Notes: generated from the sequence alone by a model not told the origin. 64,000 nucleotides of DNA from Pyralis farinalis (GCA_947507595.1 OX382265.1:36826324-36890323); one strand, 5' to 3'. Shown: positions 10,642-20,960, numbered from the stretch's first letter. Numbers and translations: made by a program.

Positions 10642-10946
10642 CATGGTTCGGACATGTAGAAAGAATGCGGGACGAAAGAATGATGAAACAGATATACAAT
10701 ACAAAAGTGGAAGGATGTAAGAGCCGAGGAAGACCGAGACTAACCTACCATGACCAAATTGGTCGTGTTTCATCAGAACGTGATGTCAGGAGCCCCAGGA
10801 GCCTCGCCGGTGCGAGCGTGCATAAAAAGAGCTATGAATGTCACAGAAGCGAGTGAAGTATGTAAGGACCGCGTCTTATGGCGTTCGGTTCACTCTGTCT
10901 ACTCCGCAAGGGACCTGGCGTGAAGATATTCACACATACATACAAG
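10642..10946 (+). pseudogene. RTE-1 5'-truncated 3' end
   Basis: Frame 10644-10856 gives a WFGHVERMRDERMMKQIYN-like sequence, then a frameshift around 10800 (extra GCCTCGCCGG-like bases) and further codons to the stop at 10920-10923. The tail is ATATTCACACATACATACA instead of (ATAG)n. Flanked by the ~98-bp repeat. Confidence 0.8.
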
Positions 10947-11044
10947 TTAAAACCTTTCTATGCTATTAACGAAGAATATAAATGCACCAAAGTCTATCTT
11001 AGTACTAAAACATAACTCAAAAGCTAAGCAACGTATTTGCATCA
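10947..11044 (+). repeat. ~98-bp direct repeat flanking RTE copy, right
   Basis: Partner of 10544-10641. Differences cluster in the last third (AAATGTAACTCG versus AAACATAACTCA), so the duplication is not brand new. Confidence 0.75.
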
Positions 11045-11396
11045 CAGTTCAAATGGCATTGAAGTAATCTCTCCATAAAGCTTGCATGTAAAAAAACTTT
11101 ATGAGATCTAAAACAAAGCTATTTGCACAATACAGAATGAAGTGTGCATAGCTTAAAACATGGTGAGTTGAAGGGAGACAGTGTCGGTTACTTAAGAGGT
11201 TATTACGTCACAAGCAAGTAGGCGCGGGCCACTGACCCAGATGTACCTTAAACGCGTGACTGTGCTTGTACCATTCGTACTTCTCATTTCAGTCACTCAT
11301 CTACTGGTTGTAGTTTGTGATCTATATTGTACAGTCGCCGAGAAAGTTGTTTACAGTATGAGGTTTATTGTCAAAATATCTGGAAAAATCTTATAT
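11045..11396. other. No recognised feature
   Basis: No repeat match. The small open frame at 11241-11444 has two hydrophobic runs but extends into the LINE-E relic, so I do not call it a gene. Confidence 0.3.
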
Positions 11397-11592
11397 ATTT
11401 TTTATATACCACTAAGGTGGCAAACAAGCATACGCCCTGCATAATGGTAAACAGTCACCGTAGCCTGTGGACATTTGCAACACCAGGGGTGTCACTCATG
11501 CGTTGCCGACCGGTAGTCCCTTGGGAAAACCTCGGCTGGAAGCTCATTGCACAACTTGAGAGTTCTCGGAAGAAAACTAATAATGTGGAATG
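11397..11592 (-). pseudogene. LINE-E 3' end
   Basis: Complement encodes remnants of the LPAEVFP region, the stop and the CACTAAGGTGG-type tail. An internal deletion relative to 932-1240 removes the KRFLEG codons. Confidence 0.65.
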
Positions 11593-11615
11593 ACTTGCGA
11601 CTGTTACTATTATAC

Positions 11616-11712
11616 TATAACTTCACGCCAAATCCCTCGCGGGGTAGACAGAGAGAACCGAGCGCCACGTGACTCGATCCTTACATATCTCACTCGCTTC
11701 TTTAACCGCTTA
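11616..11712 (-). pseudogene. RTE-1 tail fragment
   Basis: TATAACTTCACGCCAAATCC, GAGAACCGAGCGCCACGTGA, ATCTCACTCGCTTCTTTAAC: the last ~90 bp of RTE-1, close to the copy at 15156. Confidence 0.8.
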
Positions 11713-11734
11713 CAATTGGAGTTGTATGATTGTT

Positions 11735-11880
11735 TAGTTAATAGATTCAGGCGTTATTTTGCGAAAGTCAAATTTACATTGCACTTACTAACAGTAGTGG
11801 GTGGGTGCCAGCCGGCGCTAGGCCGCCTGAACTAATTGGTGGCGGAAGCACACAAAGCAGGTTAGATCAAATTGCATGTA
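11735..11880 (+). mobile_element. FB-1 single arm with shared flank
   Basis: The 47 bp TTAATAGATTCAGGCG...AAATTTACA recurs at 63830-63868. It is followed here by the right arm of FB-1 (GTAGTGGGTGGGTGCC...TTAGATCAAATTGCATG). TGTATGATTGTTT appears at both ends (about 11724 and 11877), a possible target duplication. Confidence 0.6.
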
Positions 11881-11999
11881 TGATTGTTTGCCAACTTAGT
11901 GGTATAAAAAATAAACCTATATTGACACCTTTCCGGTATTTAATCTTCGCCGATGATCATTCACAAAATGCTGGTAATTCATCATCATCAGCTCAGCCT

Positions 12000-12330
12000 G
12001 TATTCGTCCACTGCTGAAGATAGGCCTCTTCTCTAGATGCCACTCGTTTCGATCCTGTGCACCTGCATCCATCGACTCCCTGCAAACCTCTTGAGGTCGT
12101 CGCTCCATCTAGTGGGGGGTCGTCCCACACTGCGTGTACCAGTACGGGGACGCCATTCGAGAACCTTTCTTACCCAGCGTTTCTCGGTCCTACGAACAAT
12201 GTGGCCGGCCTCTGTCACTTCAGCTTGCTTCTCCTTTGGGCCATGTCGGTTACCATAGTTCTACTGCGGATATCCTCATTTCTCCATTCTATCACGCAGA
12301 GAAACCCCGAGCATGCTGGTAGATTAAAAA
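12000..12330 (-). pseudogene. RTE-2 LINE, C-terminal fragment
   Basis: Minus-strand codons 12033-12218 give AGHIVRRTEKRWVRKVLEWR, then a VGRPPTRWSDDLKRFAGSRW motif. This is the conserved C-terminal segment of a different RTE-like lineage (family assignment from memory of such proteins). Other pieces are at 13797, 30815 and 62930. The right end keeps a SLRDRIRNEDIR-type codon series in another frame. Confidence 0.7.
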
Positions 12331-12406
12331 TAGAAAATCAAGACCCATAGAAATGAATATATCACAATAAAACTCTATAAGCTAGATTTTAGAGTTACTG
12401 CCATCT

Positions 12407-12970
12407 ATGAGGAGCTTGGTGACGCAGTTGTTAGTAAGGCTACTTTGACACCAACGCTCGTGGGTTCGATTCCCATACATGACAAATATTTGTGTGCATA
12501 AACTCTTTGTCTAGGTGTTTTTAATAGTTAGGGCGCATTAAAGCAGCCCGTCTGGCGAAGTACCTCCACCTCACAGAAAACAGCCAAATAACCAACTGGA
12601 GGGTGTTCCTGTGAGTGAGTGGACTTACAGGTGATCTCCTAAGGAGTTGCTGTAAAAACAGCAGGAGTGGCAATCATTCCTTTATTGCAAGTGTTTGTGA
12701 ATTACGGTAATCACTTTACATTATCATGTAAGAGAGGTAGGGCGCATCGAAGCAGCCCGTCTGGGGAAGTACCTCCACCTCACACAGGTTGTTGTGTTCC
12801 TGCGTGGGAGTGAGGTCACCAGTAAGCTCCTATGGAGTTGCTGTGTTGGCAGCAGAAATGGCATTGCGCGAGTGATACTCAATGTATTGCTAGCGTTTAT
12901 AGGCTACGGTAACCGCTTTACATCTGGTGGGACGTATGTTTGCATGCCTCCCAACGTTGTATAAAAAATA
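12407..12970 (+). mobile_element. SINE-A with internal partial duplication
   Basis: Head (GGTGACGCAGTTGTTAGTAA, B-box GGTTCGATTCCCA) and body to 12720, then the body restarts at AGAGAGGTAGGGCGCATCG (about 12730). It runs through the tail to TTGTATAAAAAA at 12965. Either two nested copies or a template switch. Confidence 0.75.
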
Positions 12971-13297
12971 TAAGAATTTACTTATCCATCATCATCTGCC
13001 ACCTTTCAAATACCCAAGCTGCATATAAACCGTTCCAATGAGAACGTGTATCCATGTGGCGGGGCGGAGGGAGGGCCACGAGATACTCGCGTGAGTCAAC
13101 GTCTCCCAAGCGGGTCGACGAAAGGCTCACTCTTTGGGCCAAGGTTATTGTATAGAGCGCATGAATTGGATAATTTCAAGTTACATAAGAATTAGATGCG
13201 TATACACGTAGGTACTGTTAAATGTTTCGAATTAATAAATATGGTTATAATTCGAAGATAGCGTGGTATATTTTCTATTCTCACTGATGTATATGTA

Positions 13298-13395
13298 ACG
13301 ACCCCAGTGGCGCAGTGCTTAATAACGCTACTTTGACACCAACGCTCGTGCGTTCGATTCCCACACAAGACAAACATTTGTGTGCATTAATCTGT
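13298..13395 (+). mobile_element. SINE-A head only
   Basis: CCCAGTGGCGCAGTGCTTAA (A-box side) through B-box GTTCGATTCCCAC to ACATTTGTGTGCAT. The pol III promoter half is present without the body. Confidence 0.7.
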
Positions 13396-13399
13396 TTTA

Positions 13400-13530
13400 T
13401 TTTATACAACGTCGGTAGACATACAAGCACTCGGACCACCTGATGTTACCGTAGCCTGTAACGCAATACATCAAGTATCACTCGCGCGATGCCACCTCTG
13501 CTGGTAACACAGTAACTCCATAGCAGCTTA
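13400..13530 (-). mobile_element. SINE-A tail piece, reversed
   Basis: ACAACGTCGGTAGACATACA through GCCACCTCTGCTGGTAACAC, meeting a plus-strand SINE-A at 13535 tail-outward. Confidence 0.65.
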
Positions 13531-13534
13531 TTGT

Positions 13535-13790
13535 TACGTTACTTTGATACCTACGCTCGGGGATTCGATTCCCACACAGAACAAACATTTGTGTGCATGA
13601 ACATGTCAGTTTGTCTTAGTCTGGCTGTTTTTAAGTGAGGTAGGGCGCATCAAACAGCCCGTCTGGGGAAGTAACTCCCCCTCACAGAAAACCGTGGCCT
13701 ATTAATAAATCCCTAGAGGATTGTTGTGTTCCTGCGTGTAAGTTAAGTACGTTCCTAAGGAGCACCAGTGAGCCCCCCATTAACTCATCA
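13535..13790 (+). mobile_element. SINE-A, truncated
   Basis: Starts inside the head (TTTGATACCTACGCTC), keeps the B-box and body, and stops after CACCAGTGAGC. The tail is missing. Confidence 0.65.
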
Positions 13791-13796
13791 TAATTA

Positions 13797-14140
13797 TCAC
13801 CTCAACCCGCATTCATCGACTGCTGAAGATAGGCCTTCGCTCTAAAGTCCCACTCGTCTGGATCCTGTGCCACCTGCATCCATCGACTCCCTATAAACCT
13901 CTTGAGGTCGTCGCTCCATCTAGTGGGAGTTCGTCCCACACTGCGTGTATCAGAACCTTTCTTCTCCAGATGTTGTCAGTTCTACGACAAGTTGTGAACA
14001 ACTATGTGGCCGGCATACTGCCTCTTCAGCTTACTTATTTTTTAGGCTATGTCGGTTACATTAGTTATACTGCGGATATCCTCATTTCCTATTCTATCAT
14101 GCAGGGAGCCCTTTCCATAGCACGCTGAGCGACCTTGAGC
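13797..14140 (-). pseudogene. RTE-2 LINE fragment
   Basis: Same segment as 12000-12330 (GACTGCTGAAGATAGGCC, TCTTGAGGTCGTCGCTCC, CTGCGGATATCCTCATTTC on the plus strand), with deletions and frameshifts. Confidence 0.65.
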
Positions 14141-14489
14141 TTCCCTGTACGACCCACATTGTTAACTAACATACCTGTTTTGACACGACATCATAAAGTT
14201 CCTCAAAATCGAGCTTGCATCTGATTGGTGGGGGGTATGCGTAGGCAGAATAAAACTTAGTGATCATGATGATGAATCAAACTTAGTAAACGGACTTACC
14301 TTTCTATTGCTGCAACTGCTAAGAACAAAGCTCTTAATGTCGAGTTGCGAAGTACCAAATATTGCTTAAGATACATATTGTGTTTGTCTATCATTTCTAT
14401 ACAAGACGAGATGATTCAGTCTTAGGTAATGATGTCTAGTTATTTTTACTATGTTTATATCTATAATCAAACCCGTGTTTAAGTCATCA

Positions 14490-14625
14490 GTCCCGGGCGG
14501 CTTGAAAACACTGGTAGAATTGATAAGCGGTAATGCTTTAAACCCGTTTGTTTGACATGGGACCCGTATCCTTGCAATGGAGTAAGAGTTAGTATAGTGT
14601 GGTATCCTCTCTCAGGGTAAAGACA
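14490..14625 (+). mobile_element. SINE-D 3' part
   Basis: CCGGGCGGCTTGAAAACACT through GGGACCCGTATCCTTGC. The 5S-like head is absent. Confidence 0.6.
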
Positions 14626-14639
14626 TCACATGCCTACAG

Positions 14640-14880
14640 ATTTCTTCTCCAAACGCCTGCAAAGCTCGCGTTCGGTTCCAGGGAAGTTTTCTTCCGATAA
14701 ATCTTGTTGCGGAACGAACTTGCGGCCCAGGTTTTCCCATGGGACTACAGCATGTAGTTCTCCAAAAATGGAGTGAAAAGTTCTCACAGGATTACAAATG
14801 CCCGTAGGCTAAGATACCTGTCATTCATCAGGCAGGTCATCAGGTTGTTTACTACTTTAGTGGTCTAAAAATGTAAATAT
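14640..14880 (+). pseudogene. LINE-E 3' end, old
   Basis: Plus-strand remnants of ...REVFFR, GTTTTCCCATGGGACTACAG, TCATCAGGCAGGTC and the tail ACTACTTTAGTGGTCTAAAA. Many substitutions. Confidence 0.55.
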
Positions 14881-14991
14881 ATTTACATATATACGCTTGT
14901 ACTCCACTGGGGTAAGCACGCCAGGTGCAAAACATACCTCTCTCGCTTCTTCCATACTCATCAACCCCTTCATGCATACGAAGAGCACTTT

Positions 14992-15155
14992 TTAGGGTTC
15001 CGTACCCAAAGGGTAAAACGGAACCCTATTACTGAGGCTCCGCTGTCCGTCCGTCCGTCCGTCCGTCTGTCACCAGGCTGTATCTCATGAACGGTGAAAG
15101 TTAGACAGTTGAAATTTTCACAGATGATGTATTTCTGTTGCCGCTATAACAACAA
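14992..15155 (+). repeat. DR-1 left half, split by RTE
   Basis: TTTTTAGGGTTCCGTACCCA to TTGCCGCTATAACAACAA. Includes a (GTCC)n expansion at 15045-15068. The right half resumes at 16326. Confidence 0.8.
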
Positions 15156-16325
15156 TCTATAACTTCACGCCAAATCCCTTGCGGGGTAGGCAGAGAGAAC
15201 CGAGCGCCACGTGACTCGATCCTTACATATCTCACTCGCTTCTTTAACATTCATTGCTCTTCTCATGCACGCACGCCGGTTTCTAGGGCTCCTGACATCA
15301 CCTTCTGATAGAACATGACCAATTTGGTCATGGTAGGTAAGTCTTGGCCTTCCCCGGCTCCTACATCCTTCCACTTTTGCATTGTATATCTGCTTCGTCA
15401 TTCTTTCATCTTGCATTCTTTCTACATGCCCGAACCATCGGAGCATGCCTCTTCTTATTTTAACACCGACGCTCTCTTTCAGACCAACTCTATTTCTAAC
15501 ATCATCATTGCGAATACGGTCTACGAGCCTTACGCCACAAATTTTGCGCAGCGCTCGCATTTCAACCGCGTTTATTCTACTTTCATGCTCTTTCTGCCAT
15601 ACCCAACTCTCGCTTCCATAAGTTAGCGTTGGGACCAACACTGCATTGTGTATAGCGAGTTGTGCCTTCTGGCTCAGGATTTTACTGCCAAGAAGTTTTA
15701 CCAACGCTCCATTCACACTATTCCCAGCACTCACTCGTCTTTCCACATCTGCGGTGTACCTTCCATCCCTGCTGAAAGCGCATCCAAGATATACAAACTC
15801 ATCCACTTGTTCCAACACTTCATCATCAATCGTAATCCTTACATTAGTTCTGGATTCTTCTCTTTCAAATACCATTATCTTTGTTTTCTTCGCATTCAGT
15901 AGTAAGCCTTTCTCCATACAGTCGTCTTTCATCGCTGTGACCAGTGTTTGCAGTTTAGATGGTGTATCTGCTAATAGCACGGCATCGTCTGCATACAGCA
16001 GACAGTTCACCACTTGGTCACCCATGCGCAATCCCACATTCGTTGACCTTATTCTCTGCAGACAACTATCGAGATACAGGATAAACAGCCTAGCAGATAG
16101 CATGCAACCCTGTTTGACACCAATTTTGACATCAAACCAGGGTGACATGCCACCGTCTATCCGCACACATGCTGAGCAATCCTTGTAAGTGGACTGCACA
16201 GCACGGAGCAGTGAACCGTCAATCCCATATCTCGGCAATATGTCCCACAGTTCCTTTCGCACAACCCTATAAGGCTTTCTCAAGATCCACAAAACCGCAG
16301 AAAACCTTCCGGTCTATGGCCAGTT
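15156..16325 (-). pseudogene. RTE-1 pseudogene, RT palm to C-terminus
   Basis: A 5'-truncated RTE-1 copy. A continuous frame 15165-16292 (375 codons) covers the GVKQGCMLSARLF motif, the YADDAVLLADTPSKLQ catalytic motif and the whole C-terminal domain to the stop. The reading starts only after a frameshift near 16270: the LEKAFDRV codons are damaged where the intact copy reads CATTTGATAGG. It keeps one codon (T in SKLQTLVT) that the intact copy lacks, so the 49450 copy carries a private deletion. Endonuclease and N-terminal RT are gone; not mobile on its own. Confidence 0.9.
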
Positions 16326-16458
16326 ATAAAAAATAGAATAAAATAAATATTTAAGGGGGCTCCCATACAACAAACGTGATTTTTTTGCCGTTTTTATAGA
16401 TAATGGTACGGAACCCTTCGTGCGCGAGTACGACTCGCACTTGGCCGATTTTTTTTTG
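16326..16458 (+). repeat. DR-1 right half
   Basis: AAAAAATAGAATAAAATAAA through CACTTGGCCGA; together with 14992-15155 it restores the DR-1 layout of 7640-8082. Confidence 0.75.
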
Positions 16459-16539
16459 GTGTTTTAGATTTCGCCCTTTCACATACACTTAATCAATGTG
16501 TTAATCCAAACCATCAGTATACCCTTATCAATTTCTGTC

Positions 16540-16690
16540 ACTACATCATCTTTCATTCCACATTGTTCTCGTACCGTGCTATTTCTTACTCTGTCAATCA
16601 TTCTCACTCCACACATACTCCTCATCGCTCTCATTTCTACAGAGTGACCTACTTTCATGCTTATTCTGCCATTCCCATACGAAATATATG
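16540..16690 (-). pseudogene. RTE-1 relic
   Basis: TGTTCTCGTACCGTGC, ACTCTGTCAATCATTCTCAC and TTTCATGCTTATTCTGCC correspond, diverged, to the complement of the ...WVWQREHESRINAVEMRALR region. Confidence 0.5.
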
Positions 16691-16794
16691 TATTATTTGT
16701 TATTCATTCAGATTTGTTTACTTACTTGTTGCCTCGAATAACATTTTTTTATATATGTTATAAAGTATACTATCTTCTCTTCTTGGCGTAATCC

Positions 16795-17660
16795 ATTAGA
16801 ATTGGCAGGCTCTGCTACGTGCGCCTAAGGATTTGGCGAAGATACTGACTACCATGAAGCGACTGCCGTCAGACCTTCACAACCCAGAGGGAAATCTAGA
16901 CCTTTCTTAGATTAGATTACACGTTCTTCGAAATATAATCAGACGTCCAGAGGAAAAATCAGACTTTTCTTAGGTTTCTCACACGTTCTTCGAAATATAA
17001 TCAGACGTCCAGAGGAAAAATCAGACTTTTCTTAGGTTTCTCACACGTTCTTCGAAATATAATCAGACGTCCAGAGGAAAAACCAGACTTTTCTTAGGTT
17101 TCTCACACGTTCTTCGAAATATAATCAGACGTCCAGAGGAAAAATCAGACTTTTCTTAGGTTTCTCACACGTTCTTCGAAATATAATCAGACGTCCAGAG
17201 GAAAAACCAGACTTTTCTAAGGTTTCTCACACGTTCTTCGAAATATAATCAAACGTCCAGAGGAAAAACCAGACTTTTCTTAGGTTTCTCACACGTTCTT
17301 CGAAATATAATCAGACGTCCAGAGGAAAAATCAGACTTTTCTTAGGTTTCTCACACGTTCTTCGAAATATAATCAGACGTCCAGAGGAAAGACCAGACTT
17401 TTCTTAGGTTTCTCACACGTTCTTCGAAATATAATCAGACGTCCAGAGGAAAAACCAGACTTTTCTTAGGTTGCTCACACGTTCTTCGAAATATAATTTC
17501 TTGGGTTTCTTCACAATGTTTCCCTTCACCGCCGAGCAAGTGATAATCACAAAACATGTACATAAATCCCAAAACACGAATTTATAGGTACATGAGAGGA
17601 CTAGGACCGGCGACCAGTTGGTTAAAAGGTCAGTTCTTTATCCACTACACTATCACTGCT
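16795..17660 (-). mobile_element. SINE-C expanded by an internal minisatellite
   Basis: Reversed SINE-C: tail side at 16795-16915 (CCTAAGGATTTGGCGAAGAT, GACTGCCGTCAGACCTTCAC), head side at 17500-17660 (CCTTCACCGCCGAGCAAGTG, B-box and A-box complements). Between them its ~60-bp middle is repeated about nine times, taking the element from ~370 to ~866 bp. Confidence 0.85.
16917..17500. repeat. 62-bp minisatellite, ~9.4 units
   Basis: ACACGTTCTTCG starts at 16919, 16981, 17043, 17105, 17167, 17229, 17291, 17353, 17415 and 17477: ten starts, every step exactly 62 bases, no indels. Units differ at a few positions (AAAAATCAG or AAAAACCAG; one AAAGACCAG; one TTTCTAAGG). The unit is the ATTATATTTCG...ACCAGACCT segment of SINE-C. 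Confidence 0.95.
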
Positions 17661-17689
17661 ATTAATAAACTATCCATTTATCTATATCT

Positions 17690-17960
17690 TCACGCCTAGT
17701 ATGTTGCGGCTCTATCAACTCCTCTTTGGACGGCCCTCCCGTCGCCACTATGGCTGCTGCTCCGATTGTCTCTGGAAACAGGATCCTGTTCCAGATAGAA
17801 TGGATGGAAATTGATGTGACGATCGCTGCTGCCGAGGCAAAAACAGACCAGCAATGGCGGCGACGGCGTGCATGTTGTAACGGCGTAGGCCGGATACCTG
17901 CCGGCGCTAGTTCCATGACCTAATTGGTGACGGAAGCATGCAAATTAGTTTAGATTTCAA
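17690..17960 (+). repeat. FB-1-related element
   Basis: GC-rich island: CTATGGCTGCTGCTCC, GGATCCTGTTCCAGATAGAA, then GCCGGCGCTAGTTCCATG and CTAATTGGTGACGGAAGCAT, matching the FB-1 right-arm end. Long frames on both strands (about 65 and 84 codons) are a by-product of the GC-rich repeat and are not called as genes. Confidence 0.5.
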
Positions 17961-18084
17961 ATTGCCTTCAATTCTTCAACCGTGTGGTTCGGTTGAGAGG
18001 TGAGTTGTGAAAATTGTAGAATTCTACAAACGGTATTGAACCCTTTAGTTTAAGAAGAGAATTTCGTGACAGGCCCACAGTGAC

Positions 18085-18205
18085 AACAGTGAAGTTCATT
18101 GCTGTCCCGGGGGTTAAAGCTACAGCTGCCTTGGAACTCACAAAGAATTTAATGAGAAGAAATTTGTAGGAGTAGGAAGGTTTGGAATTGTCTTCCCCTC
18201 TGGTA
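18085..18205 (+). repeat. DR-4 copy
   Basis: GTGAAGTTCATTGCTGTCCC, GGGGGTTAAAG, CAAAGAATTTAATGAGAAGA, GTAGGAGTAGGAAGGTTTGG. Related copies at 24017-24150 and 46463-46600. Family unknown. Confidence 0.65.
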
Positions 18206-18489
18206 AAGTGAGAGACAGCAAAATGACAAATAAGGCATTTAAAAACCTCAAAGAGATGGCTAGACAAGTGAAGCTCAACTGCTGTGCACCACGGTTTATC
18301 AGATATCTAACACTATTGGGACCTAAACTGTGAGTTGTTACCTAACACATCGATTCCGATAATATAGATTGCAGAACCGCCTAAACGCCTGGTAATCCTC
18401 CCTTGTTGCCACCAAATTAGAATCCAATCAAAATTAGGAAGAGATTTGGTTTCTTCACTCCGTTCTACCAATTGTACAATAAGGTTGTG

Positions 18490-18585
18490 TTCGAAGTAGT
18501 TGCTATGAGGCAATATTCTACAAGTATACGGCCTCATACATCAGGTGGGCCGTATGTATGCCACCCGACGTTGATAAAAAAAATG
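18490..18585 (+). mobile_element. SINE-A tail fragment
   Basis: CATCAGGTGGGCCGTATGTA and TGCCACCCGACGTTGATAAA, the 3' end of SINE-A, preceded by a rearranged reversed piece. Confidence 0.6.
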
Positions 18586-18809
18586 CTATACGGAACAATA
18601 AAAATCTGCGTTTTATTTATACAGTTCGTGTACATTTATGTTTCCTATAAGATTCAGTACAAATGTAGAGTTGTCGGTTTCTTGTGAAGAGATGCTTGCA
18701 TACCCACACTCACATGCAAGATCTTTCCTAAAAAAACAAACAAGCGTTGGTTAAAATGTGCTGAAACTAAATACGAATGAACCAAAATAGAATCTCTACA
18801 CAACGTTTA

Positions 18810-19400
18810 AACGCTTAGTTACGCTAATTTGACACCAAAGCTCGTGTGTTCGATTCCCGCATAGAAAAACATTTTGTGTGCATGAACATGACAGTTTGTC
18901 TTGGTCTTGCAGCGTATTTATTTGAGGTAGGACGCATCAAAGCAGCTAGACTGGGGAAGTACCTCCACCTCACAAAAAACTTTGCCTTTTTTATACAACA
19001 GCGGGTTGTACACGAGCATATAGTCCATTTAACGTAAAGTGGAGACCGTAGCCTATGAGCGCTTACAATACGTGAAGTAACGCTCACTGAAGCTGTATTA
19101 GCAGCAGAGGTGTCATCGCGTGAGAGATACCTAATGTATTACAAGCGTTCATAGGCTAAGGTACCCGCTTTACATCAGGTGGGCGGTTTGCTTGTATGCC
19201 TCTCGACGTATAAAAAGAAAGTATATAAAAAAATGCCACCTCTGCTGTTAACACAGTAGGTAAAAGTTTAATGGTAACCTCACATACTTGCGTGTTCTTG
19301 ATGAATACTCTCTACGGAGTTATTTGGCTGCGGTTATTCTTTGTGGTGGAGGTACTTTCCCAGACGGGCTGTTTGATGCGCTCTACCTATCTTAAATATA
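18810..19400. mobile_element. Cluster of SINE-A pieces in alternating orientation
   Basis: 18810-18985 (+) head and body start; 18985-19060 (-) tail; 19085-19220 (+) tail with TTCATAGGCTAAGGTACCCG; 19230-19400 (-) body. At least three insertions on top of one another. Confidence 0.65.
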
Positions 19401-19500
19401 AATAAGATAAACCATTCTTTATTTGCCTCGCGGACAATTAAACACGTCTACATTTTATTTTAAATATAATCTTATTGTATCTTATTATATTATCTTATAT
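19390..19500 (-). repeat. LINE-like tail T, reversed
   Basis: ATAAGATAAACCATTCTTTA followed by TTTGCCTCGCGG and AATATAATCTTATTGTATCT matches the complement of the tail at 41505-41595. Confidence 0.5.
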
Positions 19501-19904
19501 TATCACTTTTCTTTTTGGCGACGGCTTTCATTCAAGTGACCCACGTGACTGATATAAAAATAATGAATGATCGAAGTAAATGCCCTTCCTTCGTTCCGGG
19601 ATAGATCATACTAGAGAAAAGTTATTACACCAATAACAACCATTTCAGCAACGTTACGCCATATTAATAAGCAGCTACCGTGAGGAAATACTCATGCGTT
19701 TTGGTTGTGAAAGATCATGCGCATACGCACCTCGGTTGGATAATTATTACGTTATTTATTTTATAGCACGTGCTCGATATTTGCAATGTACAGACACCAG
19801 AGATATACGAGTATGAATAACAGGGGTAAAAGTATGAAATTGCCGTTTTATTGTAATAGATACTTTGAATTGACATTAAACCTTTATGGTGGGAGATTTT
19901 CGAA

Positions 19905-20310
19905 TGAAACTTTTCAGGAACACCGTTCCTATATGAAATCTATATGTTTGTCTGTGTGTGCGTTTGTCTGCATATCTGTCGCTTTTTTTCGAATATTCGA
20001 ATTTTGACTTCAGATTCGGATTCAACATAAAAAAGTAGAATAGGAATGTCTGAAAAACCAACCTCTTATCTCTTAAGAAACATGGTCAAAATTGCCGACA
20101 AATAAAAAAAAAATTAGAATTTTTATTTCAGATTCGAAAAGTAAATTGAAAAGTGGAATAGAAATGTCTTGGAAACGAATATTATATTTCTTAAGGAACA
20201 TGGTCAAAATGGGCGATAAAGTATTTAAAAAAAAAAAAAAAATTGTTATATAATTGACGAGCCAGGTGTTCCTCTGGCAATGCAAGCTTGTGCATTCTCA
20301 ATGGTTTCAC
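19905..20310 (+). repeat. DR-3, longest copy
   Basis: Carries the palindrome-like AGGAACACCGTTCCT, CGAATATTCGAATTTTGACT, a CATAAAAAAGTAGAATAGGA segment and an end GAGCCAGGTGTTCCTCTGGC. Partial internal duplication at 20085-20230. Related copies at 31969, 44510, 48560 and 56755. No ORF; class unknown. Confidence 0.65.
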
Positions 20311-20379
20311 ATGCCACCTATGAGGTTAATCTTTTAAGAAAATTTTTTACAACAAAAGAGTTCCGAAAGAAATCAGGCA

Positions 20380-20845
20380 AGAGTGAATCGGGAGGGGCCG
20401 CCCTCGACGCACACATAGATCAAATTGGTGATGTGTTGAAAAAAGGCCAAATCAAAAGTCAAAGTCAAAATCTTTTTATTCCGTAAAAATGGCTACATTT
20501 GTTTGGAATCGTCACAATTTTTTTCCCTACCGTGCAGTTCATGACTAGGTGAGCACTGATAAAAATACCGCCAAAAAACTCAGGCATCCCTCTTTTGGTA
20601 TCCAGACAAAACATAATTTATTAATTACATTACAATTGGATCGACTCAATCCCAGGCATTTTTATCATTAATATAGTCAGATACTTTATAATATGCCCAG
20701 CTACACAATTTGGCACCACACAAAAAGCACCCAAAACCGAAGAGCATGCATGAAGAGGTTGATGAGTGTGGAAGAAGCGAGAGAGGTATGTTTGGATCGG
20801 TGCACCTGGCGTTCTATAGTCTCTGCCTAACCCAATGGGAGACAT
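20380..20845 (+). pseudogene. Diverged RTE-1-like relic split by a LINE fragment
   Basis: 20380-20452 encodes HIDQIGDVLKKGQIKS, aligned with YHDQIGRVLSEGDVRS of RTE-1. After a 261-bp interruption, 20740-20845 encodes MKRLMSVEEAREVCLDRCTW and VSAYPMGD, aligned with MKRAMNVKEASEVCKDRVAW. Overall more diverged than other copies, so either old or a sister family. Confidence 0.6.
20453..20713 (-). mobile_element. LINE-G 3' end inserted in an RTE relic
   Basis: Nearly identical to 23311-23575 (AGTCAAAGTCAAAATCTTTT through TACTTTATAATATGCCC). It lacks a poly-A tail; the family ends in GAATAAAAAGATTTTGAC (complement strand). The near identity says both insertions are recent. Confidence 0.75.
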
Positions 20846-20884
20846 AATATGTATGTATATACAAACCAAAAAATTACTTGACGT

Positions 20885-20960
20885 CGCATGAAGCCCCGCC
20901 AGGTTTGAATCCTGGTCCTGCACCACTAAATTCGTGTTTTCCGATTTATCTACATATAAA
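20885..20960 (+). mobile_element. SINE-C B-box fragment
   Basis: GCCAGGTTTGAATCCTGG (B-box region), CACCACTAAATTCGTGTTTT, then an A-rich run. Confidence 0.55.

Noticed and set aside
12456..12480. tRNA genes suggested by many GGTTCGATTCCCAC B-boxes
   Set aside because: Every B-box found belongs to a SINE head that continues into the SINE body; none sits in a closed cloverleaf with a 3' terminator.
15646..16188. 180-codon ORF on the plus strand
   Set aside because: Exact shadow of the RTE-1 pseudogene on the minus strand; the same Ser/Thr-rich frame appears opposite every RTE copy (e.g. 51626-52165).
16917..17500. CRISPR-like array
   Set aside because: The 62-bp units are repeated as wholes with no unique spacers, in a eukaryotic SINE; it is a minisatellite.
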